The notes beneath the pieces were generated by a model. The model was not told the DNA's origin. It ran no database searches and saw nothing but the letters and a program-made list of their open reading frames with translations. 64,000 nucleotides of DNA from UBA6164 sp964344155. GTDB lineage: Bacteria > Patescibacteriota > Gracilibacteria > BD1-5 > UBA6164. Both the position numbers and the translations under genes were made by a program. Positions 22,378 to 33,115 of this stretch are shown here, piece after piece; the first letter of the stretch is position 1, and the number at the start of each line of letters is the position of its first letter. The stretch spans positions 5,808 through 69,807 of the forward strand of contig CAYFMG010000006.1 in NCBI GenBank assembly GCA_964344155.1. Direction: 5' to 3'.

Positions 22378-25300
22378 ATGAAAAACAATAAAGTAATCCA
22401 TCCTTGAATTCCTTGCCTTTTAAAAAGGAAGGAGGCTGCATTTACACTAGTAGAACTAATAGTAGTTATAAGCATATTGATTATCCTAGGAACAATAGCT
22501 TTTATTTCTATGCAAAACTATACAAAGACATCGAGAGACTCAGTAAGAATCTCAGATATGAGTAGAATGAAGACATGACTAGAACTGTTTCAAATAGAAG
22601 CAGCAAAATACCCAGATCCAGATGGAACAACATCAATCACATATAGTGGATCAACAGTATGGACACAATGAGACTTTGGACAAATAGCGTTTCAAAGTGT
22701 GGACAAACTAGATAAACTACCACTAGACCCATTAACAGAAATAAACTACGGATACTCAGTAACAAATACAAAAAAAGAGTACCAACTATCATGAGTAATG
22801 GAAACAGATGAATACACAACACTAAATACAACAGAAGCAAACGCAAATACAGAACTATGAATGCTAAGAATAATAGGGAACTATAACGGAGAAATAATTA
22901 AGGTACAAGCCTCATGAACAACACACGTACTAGCAGTACCAAGTATAATCACAAGTACTGGTACAGATTTATTAGATATAATAACTAATGATAAACTAGC
23001 ATATGATGGATATAGAAACCTACCATCAAACTATTCAAACAATGGAACATACAAACACCTATGAGAGACAACAAATCCAAACCTAGTAAACTCATCAGAT
23101 TTTGTATTATACTCATGAGACCTAAATGATCTAGCAACAGATACAACAAAACAACAAGCATTACTAACAAAACTAAAAAATGCTTACACTTGAACAGATA
23201 TAGTAACAGATTCAAGTATCTCAAGACTAGCTAACTTAGATCCAAGTGATGCAACACAACAAGAGAGTGTAACAAGAGCAGTAATCTACTGATCAAAGAA
23301 AAGTTTAACAAGTGATAGTATAAGTATAGCAACAACAGCAGTTACCTATACATGATGTTTAGCAACAACACAAGATGGACACTCAATACCACAATTATCA
23401 CACTTACAAACAAGTTCACACACAAGTACAGGTACAGTTACAACGCAGTCAACAACAATGATAACAGATACATATAGATGTAATAACTGAACACTAGAAG
23501 ATATCGGACAAACAACAAGTCTATCATGTAACTCAGGTTATCATAATAATAATTGAACATGTGATTTAGATGTAATATCATGTACAACAGCATGATGATC
23601 ATGAACACAAACATGGGATGGTACGGCTTATGGAACATGTGTGGAAACATCATGTAATGGATGATATCATATGGAAAATTCAGTATGTACAAGTGATACA
23701 AGAACAGTTAACTGTGACTCATCATGAATACCATCATGAACAACAGCTGTTATAGTATCAGTTACTCAAACATGGTCAAGCGGACGGCCTGCAATACCAG
23801 TATGTGAATGGACATGTGCATCAGGGCAACTTATAAGTGGTAACACATGTGCTACACCAAAAACAATAACAAGTTCGTTAAGATTTAATGATAATGATAG
23901 TGCATATTTAAGTAAATCTTTTGCTTCAGGTAACAGAAAAACTTGGACGTGGTCAGGTTGGGTTAAAAGAGCTAACATTGGTAATACTCAAACTTTTTTC
24001 TGACATAGGACACCTTGATGAGTTTCAGATTGAATCTGATTTTCTTGAGATGCTTTACGTGTTTGAACTTTTGCATGATCTAGTCCAGTTATAATTAGTA
24101 GTATGAAATTTAGAGATCCTTCTAGTTGGTACTATTTAACACTTGTTTCAGATACAACACACTCTACAGCATCTGAAAGATTAAAAATGTATGTAAATTG
24201 AAAAAGAATAACAGATTTTTCTCTTGCAAACTATCCTTCTCAAAATTATTCTTGGGCAACAAATAATTCTGTAACTCAATGGTTAGGTTGGAATAATGAT
24301 TACTGAACTTTAGATGGTTATATGGCAGATGTTCATTTCATAGACTGACAAGCGTTGACTCCAGAGAGTTTTGGTTGATTTGATGCAGAAACAGGAGAGT
24401 GGAGAGCTAAAAATTATACTGGTAGTTATGGTGCGAACTGATTCCATTTAGATTTCAATAACGCTTGAGGTCTTGGTTATGATGTTTCATGAAATAGTAA
24501 TAACTGGACGATTCATAATTTAAACTCAACAGATCATATGATTGATACTCCAAGTAACAACTTTGCTACGTTGAATTCTTTACAATCTTGATGAGGTATA
24601 ACATTAAGTGAATGAAATTTACAACAATATTATCCATCGTATCCATGAGAAAGTATTACAACTACAAGTATGAATATAGAAGAAAAAGCATATGCAGAAG
24701 TTTATATAAATTCATGAGATTCATGAGTATGAGTTATTTGATTGTCAGGTCTAACTGATTTAACTTGGGCATCATGATACTCTAAATGAGCATTATTGAG
24801 ATGAAGTGCATGATATTTATATAATCCTTCTTGATTATGATATGTTTATCCTTGAATTTCATATTCAGTATGAGACACTGTAGGTATTGCTTATGATAAA
24901 AGTACTTGAAAATTATGGTATAGTGTAAATTGAGTTTGGCAAGCTTCTGGTAATCCATGAGCATGAACAAATGAAGTAACTACTGTTATAGATAATACTT
25001 GAGTTACTTTTGGTTGAACTCTTGATGCTACAAATAGAATTACATGGAACTTCGGTCAATGATGACAATCAGGTTTACAAAACTGTGCTGGGACTGGTGG
25101 TAAATTCAAATATTGTCCACCAACAGGATTCAAGGCACTATCAACAGCCAACCTACCAACACCAACAATCAAAGACCCAAGTAAATACTTTGATGTGTTG
25201 ACTTATACGGGTGATGGTGTATCAGGTTCTTCTATTACAGGTTTAGGTTTTCAACCAGACTTTTCATGGATAAAAAGAAGAGATGTTGCTGTTTCAAGTT

Positions 25301-26184
25301 ATTTAGTTGATAGTTTAAGATGAGCAACAAATTATATTCATTCTGGCTATAATATTTATGAAAGAAATAATGATGATGCTGTAGATAGTTTAGATACTAA
25401 TGGTTTAACTCTAGGTAACGATGGAGGTACAAACTGATCAGGTTGATCATATGTAGCATGGAACTGGAAGGCAGGATGAACTGCTGTTACAAATACAGAT
25501 TGAAGTATAACATCACAAGTAAGTGCTAATACAGATGCAGGTTTTAGTGTGATTGGGTATACTGGTAATGGTACAACTTGAGCTACTGTTTGACATGGAT
25601 TAAATAGTAGACCAGAACTTATATTAATGAAAAATAGAGATGTAACTCAAGACTGGGCTGTTAAAGAATTTTCTTCTATGCCAAATGATGGTGATTATAT
25701 GACTTTAAATAATACGGTTGCTGTTAGTAATAATAGTTCTTATGGATTTGTAACATCAAATACAAATTCTAGTGTAATTGAATTTGGTAATCATCCAGGA
25801 ACAAATAATGGTGGATCTAAACACATAGCCTACGCATTCCACTCAGTACCAGGATATAGTAAAGTATGAAGCTATACAGGTAACGGAAGTGCTGATGGAC
25901 CGTTTGTTTATACTGGATTTAAACCTAAGTATGTGATGAGAAAAAGAACAGATGCAACTTATAATTGGTGAATAATTGATTCAGTAAGATCACCTTATAA
26001 TATTACAAATGAAGCATTATTTGCAGATTTAGATTTTGCAGAACAAGTAGATAATACAAATTGGTGAGTTGATTTTCTAAGTAACTGATTTAAAGTTAGA
26101 AATATATGAGCAAATGTATCATGATGAAACTATATCTACATAGCCTTTGCTGAAGCACCATTTAAGTATGCAAATGCGAGGTAA
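22378..26184 (+). CDS. Giant type IV pilin-like adhesin with LamG-like, SPRY-like and tail-fibre-like C-terminal modules
   Basis: 1268 aa. The class III leader is unusually long (20 residues), with K-R-K-E-A-A before F-T-L-V-E-L. The next 330 residues are homologous to the adhesin at 13040, sharing for example D-S-V-R-I-S-D-M-S-R-M-K-T and D-L-N-D-L-A-T-D-T-T-K-Q. Cys-rich EGF-like repeats follow. About residues 500-690 look like a LamG/concanavalin-fold lectin domain. About 760-860 look like SPRY (G-Y-V-Y-P-G-I-S-Y-S-V-G-D, L-W-Y-S-V-N-G-V-W). The C-terminus repeats F-x-P-D/K-x-x-x-x-K-R blocks typical of phage tail proteins. It is likely an adhesin displayed on the surface or a pilus. Confidence 0.85.
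22399..22440 (+). repeat. Half palindromic element embedded in the coding sequence of the adhesin leader
   Basis: ATCCTTGAATTCC, an imperfect hairpin CCTTGCCTTTT / AAAAAGGAAGG, and GGCTGCA match the left lobe of the intergenic elements, including the lobe-junction GGCTGCA. It is read in frame as about 14 leader residues of the adhesin (one Gly from UGA). Confidence 0.75.
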
Positions 26185-26221
26185 TATAATTGTCAACAGA
26201 GGGCTTTAGCCCTTTGAACTA

Positions 26222-26330
26222 AATAACCCACCTCTGAATCTCCTCCCTAACATTAGGGAGGAGGGCTGCAAAAGTAATAAATGTAGCCTCTTTCCCTAAT
26301 GTTAGGGAAAGAATTCAAGATAGGGTTATT
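26222..26330. repeat. Two-lobed palindromic intergenic element, copy 4
   Basis: AATAACCCACC ... TAGGGTTATT termini, lobes CTCCCTAACATTAGGGAG and TTTCCCTAATGTTAGGGAAA, inner stem GGCTGCA...TGTAGCC. A short hairpin AGGGC TTTA GCCCT at about 26202-26215 precedes it and may terminate the adhesin gene. Confidence 0.85.
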
Positions 26331-26338
26331 TTTTACTT

Positions 26339-26469
26339 TTATTCCATTTTTAATACCCTTATTCCATTTTTCTTTCTTAAAATGAAATAAAACTTTACTT
26401 ATTCCATTTTTTGTGGTATAATTGGAATAAGAAATAAGTTATTACATAATATATATAAAAAATGGAATA
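26339..26469. promoter_or_regulatory. Phased operator array upstream of the fic gene
   Basis: TTATTCCATTTTT occurs at 26339, 26359 and 26399, so the spacings are 20 and 40 bp. A degenerate inverted copy (AAAATGAAATAA) fills 26379-26390. Inverted TGGAATA copies lie at 26423 and 26463, 40 bp apart. The last overlaps the fic start codon and another flanks the -10 box. Two-helical-turn spacing suggests cooperative binding on one DNA face. The Fic protein's own C-terminal winged helix is the obvious candidate binder, which is inference. Confidence 0.7.
26394..26422 (+). promoter_or_regulatory. Promoter of the fic gene
   Basis: -35 TTTACT, a 17-bp spacer and an extended -10 TGGTATAAT. One operator box occupies the spacer and an inverted box begins at the end of the -10, so repressor binding would occlude RNA polymerase. 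Confidence 0.7.
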
Positions 26470-27595
26470 TAAGTTTAAGGCAGGACAATATAAACAACAA
26501 TATGAATATAAAAGCTTTTTACCAGAAAAAATAAATAAAACATTTATTTGGGAAAATCCAAAAATAAACCTATTACTAGAAAAAGCAAATTTAGAACTAT
26601 GAAAACTAGAAAGCTTCTCTAAGTTTATACCAGATATAGACTTTTTTATAAGTATGCATATTTCAAAAGAAGCAATACAATCAAGTAGAATAGAATGAAC
26701 AAAAACAGAGTTTGATGATTTATTTGTGAAAGATATAAGTAATAAAACACAAGATGAAAAAGATGATTTACAAGAAGTCCAAAATTATATAAAAGCTTTA
26801 AATTTATGAATAGAACAATTAAAAGACCTACCATTATCATTTAGATTATTTTGAAATATACATAGAGAGTTATTATCATGAGTTAGGTGAGAATATAAGA
26901 ATCCATGAGAAATAAGAATAACTCAAAATTGGATATGATGATCTAATTTAAAAGATGCTTTTTTTATCCCACCACATCAAGACGATATATCTGAATTAAT
27001 TACAGATTTTGAAGTATTTTTACACAATGATGAGTTAGAAATACCAGAATTAATAAAAGTAGCACTAGCTCATTATCAATTTGAAACAATTCATCCTTAC
27101 CTAGATTGAAATGGTAGAATATGAAGACTTATGATTATATTATATTTAATTGAAAAAAATATAATAAGTTCACCAATTTTATACCTATCAGATTTTTTAG
27201 AAAAAAATAGATGATCATATTATGATGCTTTGACAATAGTTAGAGAACAAAATAATATAGAACATTTTTTAATATTTTTCTTGAATTGAATAATAAGTAC
27301 ATGTAGCAAATCTATTAGTACTTTAGAAAAAGTATTAAAATTGAAAGAGAAAACAGAAAAAAAATTAGGATTTTTTGGTAGAAGAATAGCAAAAGCACAA
27401 GTTATATTAACTTACTTATACTCAAATCCAGTTGTTAATTATAAAGATATAATGAACTTATTAGATTTATCTTCAGCTACTACAGCAAATAAGTTTCTAG
27501 ATGATTTTATTCAAATATGAATACTAGAAGTAAAAAATACAAATAAAAGAAACAAAGAATATATATTTGAGGATTATTTAGAATTATTTAGATAA
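26462..27595 (+). CDS. Fic/DOC-family AMP-transferase with C-terminal winged helix
   Basis: 377 aa. The Fic core motif H-P-Y-L-D-G-N-G-R-I-G-R starts at His211 (catalytic His, UGA for its first Gly). An N-terminal inhibitory helix S-S-R-I-E-G (about residues 74-79) matches the autoinhibitory S/T-x-x-x-E-G/N motif, so this is a self-inhibited class II Fic. Residues about 310-377 form a wHTH (Y-K-D-I-M-N-L-L-D-L-S-S-A-T-T-A-N-K). Fic enzymes transfer AMP to protein hydroxyls. The target is unknown, and no antitoxin gene accompanies it. The phased operator array upstream suggests autoregulation. Confidence 0.95.
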
Positions 27596-27623
27596 TAAAA
27601 AATAAATATTTTACATTGCAATT

Positions 27624-27661
27624 AAAAAAAATAACATTACTATAGTGATGTTATTTTTTTA
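27624..27661 (+). terminator. Intrinsic terminator after fic
   Basis: AAAAAATAACATTAC / GTGATGTTATTTTTTT with a short TATA loop. Confidence 0.85.
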
Positions 27662-27674
27662 TTAAATAAAAATT

Positions 27675-29906
27675 ATGAAAAAAAGTTTTAAAAATATATT
27701 TGTATCGACAATTATAACATTTTTCCTAGTATTAAATACAAGTGCTAATGATATAGAAGATACCTCTATAATCGATAAATTAACAGGAAATGATATAAAA
27801 GAATTAAATATAGACTTTTCTCTAAAAAGCTTCAAAAGCTGTGAGGATATGGAAGAAGTGATGGGAAAATATATAAAAGCATATTGGGAAAATAATAAAT
27901 CAAGATGGGCATATCCTATGCCTATGTTTAGAAGTGTGTGATGATGAATAGATGTCATGGAAGATGCTGTTATAATGGAGAATGCTGCAGTAGAAGAAAG
28001 CTCAGAGTGAGCTGTAGCATGAAAAGGGTGAGAAAACTTTTCAGAAACAAATGTACAAGTAGCCTGAGTAGATGAATCAGATATAGTAAAAACAGATGGG
28101 AAATATATATACTACTACAGTGAAACAAATAAATATGTATATATAGTAGAAGCAAAAAATCTAAAAATACTAAAAAAAATAAAACTACCAAAAAGCTTTT
28201 ATAACCCAGTGTTGTATATATGAGAAAATAGATTAACAATTATATCTAGCTGATATACAAATACAGACTATTCTAGATTTGGATACTGGATAAATAGAAA
28301 CTCAAAAACATATACAATAGTATTTGATACAACAAATATAGAATCACCAGTATTATCAAAACTATATGTAGCAGATTGAAACCTAAAAAAATCAAGAAAA
28401 ATAGGGGACTATATATATGTAGTAAGTAATAATAATTTTGCTATACCTTATTATACATTTAAAACAGAAGAAGATATAGTTATAGATGCAGAGAACTTCT
28501 TTCCAAAAAAGATAGATATCAGTAAAACAAGCAATACAGAAAATCAAAACCTTAAACTGAAATGAAAAAAATTACCATACAGTATAAAAACAGGAAACAT
28601 CTCAAAATGTAGTGATATAGAATATGTACTACCAGATGCAGACACTTTAAAAGAATATGAATTCTCTCCATCATATAACATAATCTCGATAATAGATACA
28701 AAAAATACTGAGAACGATGTTGAAACAAAAGTTATAGCAGGTTCAAGTGCTGAATTGTATATGAGTACAGATAATATGTACCTAACAAGTCATATGTATA
28801 GAAGTTATGATTTCAGATGTCCAGAGGGAAGAGCTTGTATATTACCATGGTACCCAAGAGGACAATCTACACTTATTCATCAAGTATGAGTAGACGGAAT
28901 GGATTTAAAATATAAAAACTCTACAATAGTACCATGATCTCCTTTGAACCAATATTCAATGGATCAACATGAAGATAAATTTAGAATAATAACATCTGTA
29001 CATTATCCAGAAAGATCTACTTGAATTTATATATTAGAAAAAGATTCTTTAGAATTACACTGAATGCTTGATTGAATAGAACCATGAGAAGAATTTAAAA
29101 GCTCTAGATTCATAGGGGATAAACTATATTTAGTTACATTTAAACAAATAGATCCACTTTTTGTTATAAGTATGTCTGATGGACAAAATCCAAAAATACT
29201 ATGAGAATTAAAAATTCCATGATATAGTACATATTTGCATCCATATGATGAAAATCATTTGATAGGTCTATGATATGATACAAAAGAAAATAAATGGTGA
29301 GGAACTGTAAATAATGGATTAAAAATAGATTTATATGATGTATCTGATTTAACTAATCCAACACAAAAGTATACAAAAACATTTTGAGAATATAGAAGTA
29401 GTTCAGAAGCACTAAGAAATCCTAGAATGTTTATGTGGAACAAAAATAATAATAAGTTACTTATACCAGCAACTCTTTACAAAAATGATCCAGAAGACAT
29501 GTATAGACAAAGAGATTTCTTTCAATGATTACTTTCTATAAATATAGATAAAGATAACTGAATAAAAGAAAATTTTAGAATAACTCATATAGAAGTAAAA
29601 AATCTAGAAGAGCAAAGGTTTGAAGAATGTAGTAAATACGCAAAAGAAAATACAGAACAAAAATGTGTTCAATTAATCTGATGATGAGAACATTGTGAAT
29701 CCACAAAATATAGATATGTTCCAAAGTATTGTTATTCTGACTCAACTATCTGAGAATACTTGGCATCAAAAAGTTGGGAGTTTAGAAAAAGCTTTATAAA
29801 AAGAGCTATATGGATAGGTAATAATACTTATTCTATAAGTGATGATGAGCTGAGAAGTTCAAATATAGACACAGGTATAAAAACATGAAGTGTCCACTTA
29901 AAATAA
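27675..29906 (+). CDS. Secreted beta-propeller-domain protein (PF09826 type)
   Basis: 743 aa with an N-terminal signal peptide (residues 1-24, ending N-T-S-A). The segment F-S-E-T-N-V-Q-V-A-G-V-D-E-S-D-I-V-K-T-D is the signature opening of the secreted beta-propeller family distantly related to WD40; K-Y-I-Y-Y-Y follows. Several blades with D-T-T-N-I/D-V-S-D-L-type strands continue to about residue 640. A Cys-containing segment (C-S-K-Y-A-K-E-N ... K-Y-C-Y-S-D) precedes the C-terminus. The family is extracytoplasmic, with poorly defined binding roles. It is monocistronic with terminators on both sides. Confidence 0.85.
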
Positions 29907-29920
29907 ACTATTTTGTTCAA

Positions 29921-29953
29921 TAAAAAAAACTACTTGAAAAAAAGTAGTTTTTT
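29921..29953 (+). terminator. Intrinsic terminator before the ATP synthase operon
   Basis: AAAAAACTACTT / AAGTAGTTTTTTT hairpin with a T-run. Confidence 0.85.
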
Positions 29954-30017
29954 TATTTGATTAAAAAAAAAATATATATATACTCTCTGCGAAAAAATTA
30001 ATTTTTAATAAATTTTA

Positions 30018-30818
30018 ATGCAAGAAATTATAAAAAATATGTTAGCTTGGCAACCAAGCTATACCTGAATTTTATTAGAAATTTTTATAATATTCTTATT
30101 ATATATAGGATTTAAAAAATTTCCAAAATCGGGGATAATGGTGATGATAGAACTAGCTTTTGAAAAAGCATACGAGTTTTTTGAAGAAATATTGTGAGTA
30201 TGAGAAAAAAGATGGATTAAAATATATATAACCTTATTATTCTTTATTATATTAGTTTCAAATCTATTGTGAGTAGTATTAGAATTATTACTCCCAATAT
30301 TTGGACATCACATGGAAGAAATAATAAAAATCCCAACTGCAGATATAAACTTCAATGTAGCAATGGCTATAGTGTGAGTTGTAATAGTAATATTAGAACA
30401 ATTTAAAGCATTAGGTTTTTGGAAGGCAATGTATGAGTATGTACCAGTTTTATGAAAAGACTACATACCATATGAAAGATGAAAACTTCCACCTGCTATA
30501 GATTATATGCTATTTGGTTTGATAAAGTTTTTTGATATAGTTATTTCTATGTTTTTATGATTACTTGAAATCGTAGGGCATGCTGCTAAAATAATCTCGT
30601 TATCTTTCCGTTTGTTTTGAAATATGACTTCAGGTTGAATATTGTTAGCAATGCTTATAGGGGCTGTATCAGGATTATCTATGAATCTTATCTGAATAGA
30701 GTTACCTATAATAGGACCAATAATACTTTACTTACAGGAATTATTAGTAGCACTTATACAAGCACTAGTTTTCCCACTACTTGTAGCTATATTTATAAAA
30801 GTAGCAAAAGTACACTAA
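30018..30818 (+). CDS. atpB: F-type ATP synthase subunit a
   Basis: Membrane stator subunit forming the ion half-channels next to the c ring, 266 aa. Five to six TM segments are visible. The essential Arg is in S-L-S-F-R-L-F-G-N-M, with S-G-G-I-L-L following. The last TM segments (Y-L-Q-E-L-L-V-A-L-I-Q-A-L-V-F) carry conserved Glu and Gln. It is the first gene of atpB-E-F-H-A-G-orf-D-C, and no atpI-like gene is seen upstream. Confidence 0.96.
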
Positions 30819-30845
30819 TTTACTTATTAATTAATAAAAATAAAA

Positions 30846-32189
30846 ATGAACGATTTATTAAATTATATTTGACCAGGTTTAGCTGTATGATTGGCTTGAA
30901 TCTGAGTAGCAATAGGACAATGAATACTTGCTAAAAAAGCAATGGAGGTTATGTGAAAAACTCCACAAATGGCAACTTTCTACTTAACTGTTACTATATT
31001 AGGTATTGCATTAGTAGAATCAGCTGTTATATATTGATTAGTAATAGCTTTTCAATTATTAGGTGCAGAAGCTCTACCTCTATGGTCTTCTATAGGTGCA
31101 TGATTAGCAATCTGACTAGCTTGATTAGGTGCTTGAATCTGAGAATGACAATTAATAGCATGAGCCTTATGAGCAATGGATAAAAATCCAAATATAAAAG
31201 GTAAAATAATGACATTTATGGTACTTTTTGTAGCACTAGTTGAGGTTACTGCAATATATGGTTTAATAATCGCATTTAAAATTATCTGATCAGAATGATT
31301 AGATCCAATGTATGCAATGTGAGCATGATTAGCAATTTGACTTGCTTGAGTATGAGTAGCGATAGGTAGATGATACATGTCAGAAAAAGCATTAGAAGTA
31401 ATGGGAAGTAATCCAAAAATGATTTCATTCTTCTTAACAGTTTCAATCCTTTGAGTAGCATTAATTGAATCTGCTGCAATCTACTGATTAATAGTAGCAT
31501 TCCAAATATTATCATTTGAATGAGCAGGGTTATGAGCAATAGGTGCATGATTAGCAATCTGATTAACTTGATGGTGAGCATGAATCTGAGAATGACAATT
31601 GATAGCATGAGCATTAAATGCTATGAATAGAAACCCAGAGATAAAAGGTAAAATAATGACATTTATGGTACTTTTTGTAGCACTAGTTGAAGTTACGGCA
31701 ATATATGGTTTGATCGTTGCATTTAAAATTCTTGAAACAGGATGAGATATAAATTCTCAAATAGCAATGTGAGCATGATTAGCAATTTGATTAGCATGAT
31801 TATGAGTAGCTGTAGGTAGATGATACATGTCAGAAAAATCACTTGAAGTAATGGGACAAAATCCAAAAATGATTTCATTCTTCTTAACTATATCGATTCT
31901 TTGAGTAGCATTGATTGAATCAGCTGCAATATATGCACTTATAGTAGCATTCCAAATATTATCATTCCAGTGAGCTGTAGCAGCTGCTTTATGAGCATGA
32001 TTAGCAATCTGATTTGCAGGTCTATGAGCATGAGTAGGTGAATGATTACTTATAAAAGGTGCAATGTGAGCTATTAATAAATCACCTGAAACAAAAGGTA
32101 AAGTTATGGCATTTATGGTATTATTTGTAGCACTTATTGAGGTAGTGGCAATCTACTGATTAATAATATCTTTCAAAGTTTTAGGTTAA
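30846..32189 (+). CDS. atpE: F-type ATP synthase subunit c, six-hairpin concatemer
   Basis: 447 aa instead of the usual 70-90: six fused alpha-helical hairpins of about 75 aa. Every second helix keeps the ion-binding Glu (V-E-S, V-E-V, I-E-S, V-E-V, I-E-S, I-E-V). In helix 1 the residue in G-x-G-[X]-G (Gln32 in Ilyobacter) runs Q, E, R, E, R, E. Hairpins 1, 3 and 5 carry the E-S-A-x-I-Y signature resembling sodium-binding c subunits; 2, 4 and 6 carry E-V-x-A-I-Y. The pattern implies a hairpin pair repeated three times. The position between atpB and atpF and the helix motifs make the assignment firm. Ring stoichiometry is unknown. Confidence 0.93.
31194..31243 (+). repeat. Exact 50-bp direct repeat inside atpE, copy A (hairpin 2)
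   Basis: Identical to 31641-31690, offset by 447 bp (149 codons, two hairpins). It encodes the cytosolic end and second helix of hairpin 2 up to its Glu. Confidence 0.9.
31641..31690 (+). repeat. Exact 50-bp direct repeat inside atpE, copy B (hairpin 4)
   Basis: Second copy of the repeat at 31194. Hairpins 3 and 5 show a similar long near-identity at an offset of 450 bp, so the duplicating unit was a pair of hairpins. Confidence 0.9.
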
Positions 32190-32192
32190 TAT

Positions 32193-32229
32193 CTACCCCC
32201 ACCTAACCTCCCCCTGTTAAGGGGAGGAA
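32193..32229. repeat. Half palindromic element inside the ATP synthase operon
   Basis: CTACCCCCACCTAAC followed by the hairpin CCTCCCCCTGTTAAGGGGAGG, a single lobe of the intergenic family, lying between atpE and atpF. Confidence 0.65.
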
Positions 32230-32266
32230 TAATACAAATAATTTTACATCTTAATTAATATACAAA

Positions 32267-32740
32267 ATGGATGATTTAAACATTAGTGTTATAATAGCAC
32301 AACTTGTAAACTTCTCTATATTGTTCTATATATTCTATCACTTTTTAGGTAAAACTATAGTAAAAACAATAGAAGAAAGAAGAACAAAATTAGAAAACCT
32401 AGATAATTCTGATAGTGTTGTAAGAGAAAAAATTGAAGCAGCAGAAAAAGAAGCTGAAGAAATCTTAGAAGCATCTAGAGCACAAGCTTTAGAAATACAA
32501 CAAAAAGCAGAAGAGTTATCTAAAAAAGATACAAAACATAAATTAGAACAAGCTGAAATGAAAGCTAATTGAATTATTGAAGCAGCAAATAGAGACTTAG
32601 AAAAAGAAAGACTAAGTATGTTAGAAACAATGAGAGAAAAGGTTCTTGATTTATCTTTAAAAATAAATTCTAAAGTATTTGATAGTAAAGATTCTAACAA
32701 AGAATTTATTAATAAAGAAGTTAATTCTATAAAATTATAG
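32267..32740 (+). CDS. atpF: F-type ATP synthase subunit b
   Basis: Peripheral stalk subunit, 157 aa. One N-terminal TM segment (about residues 7-28) precedes a long charged helix with the right-handed coiled-coil pattern typical of subunit b (E-E-R-R-T-K-L-E-N-L, A-E-K-E-A-E-E-I-L-E). The C-terminal region meets subunit delta. There is one copy only and no b' gene. It ends 3 bp before atpH. Confidence 0.93.
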
Positions 32741-32743
32741 TTT

Positions 32744-33091
32744 ATGCAAAATATTGAAAATCTAAATAAATCTGAATTAGAAGAACTTCTAAAAAATCTA
32801 AAAACTTATAAAGATTTAGTTAAAAAAGTTTGAAAAAGATGAAAAAGTATATATGAAAATGCATTTAATTGAGTAAATACATTTTTAGTAGAATATTACT
32901 GAGATCTTGAAGAATCTTATGTTTTAACAGAAGCTAAACAGATTTATAAAAAAATGTTTGATATAGAAGTAAAAGAAACTGATATCAAACTAGAAAAAAA
33001 ACAAAACTTAAAATGAGGTATGAAAGTTTATTTTAATGATAACTTGGTAGATCTAAGTTTCTTAAAATTTTACAACTTATTAAACAAATAA
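32744..33091 (+). CDS. atpH: Short, divergent ATP synthase subunit delta
   Basis: 115 aa against the usual 175-185. Position between atpF and atpA is the canonical atpH slot. The C-terminus (L-K-G-G-M-K-V-Y-F-N-D-N-L-V-D, then a helix) resembles the conserved G-G-x-x-x-x-V-G-x-x-x-x-D-x-S end of delta/OSCP. The N-terminal six-helix domain that binds the alpha N-termini appears shortened to perhaps three helices. Function is inferred mostly from gene order. It could be a lineage-specific replacement. Confidence 0.7.
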
Positions 33092-33115
33092 TTTAATTTT
33101 AATTATATTTATATT

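Noticed and set aside
31052..31614. Long minus-strand open frames opposite atpE
   Set aside because: They mirror the repetitive subunit c coding strand and have no recognisable motifs. The forward frame is conserved and complete.
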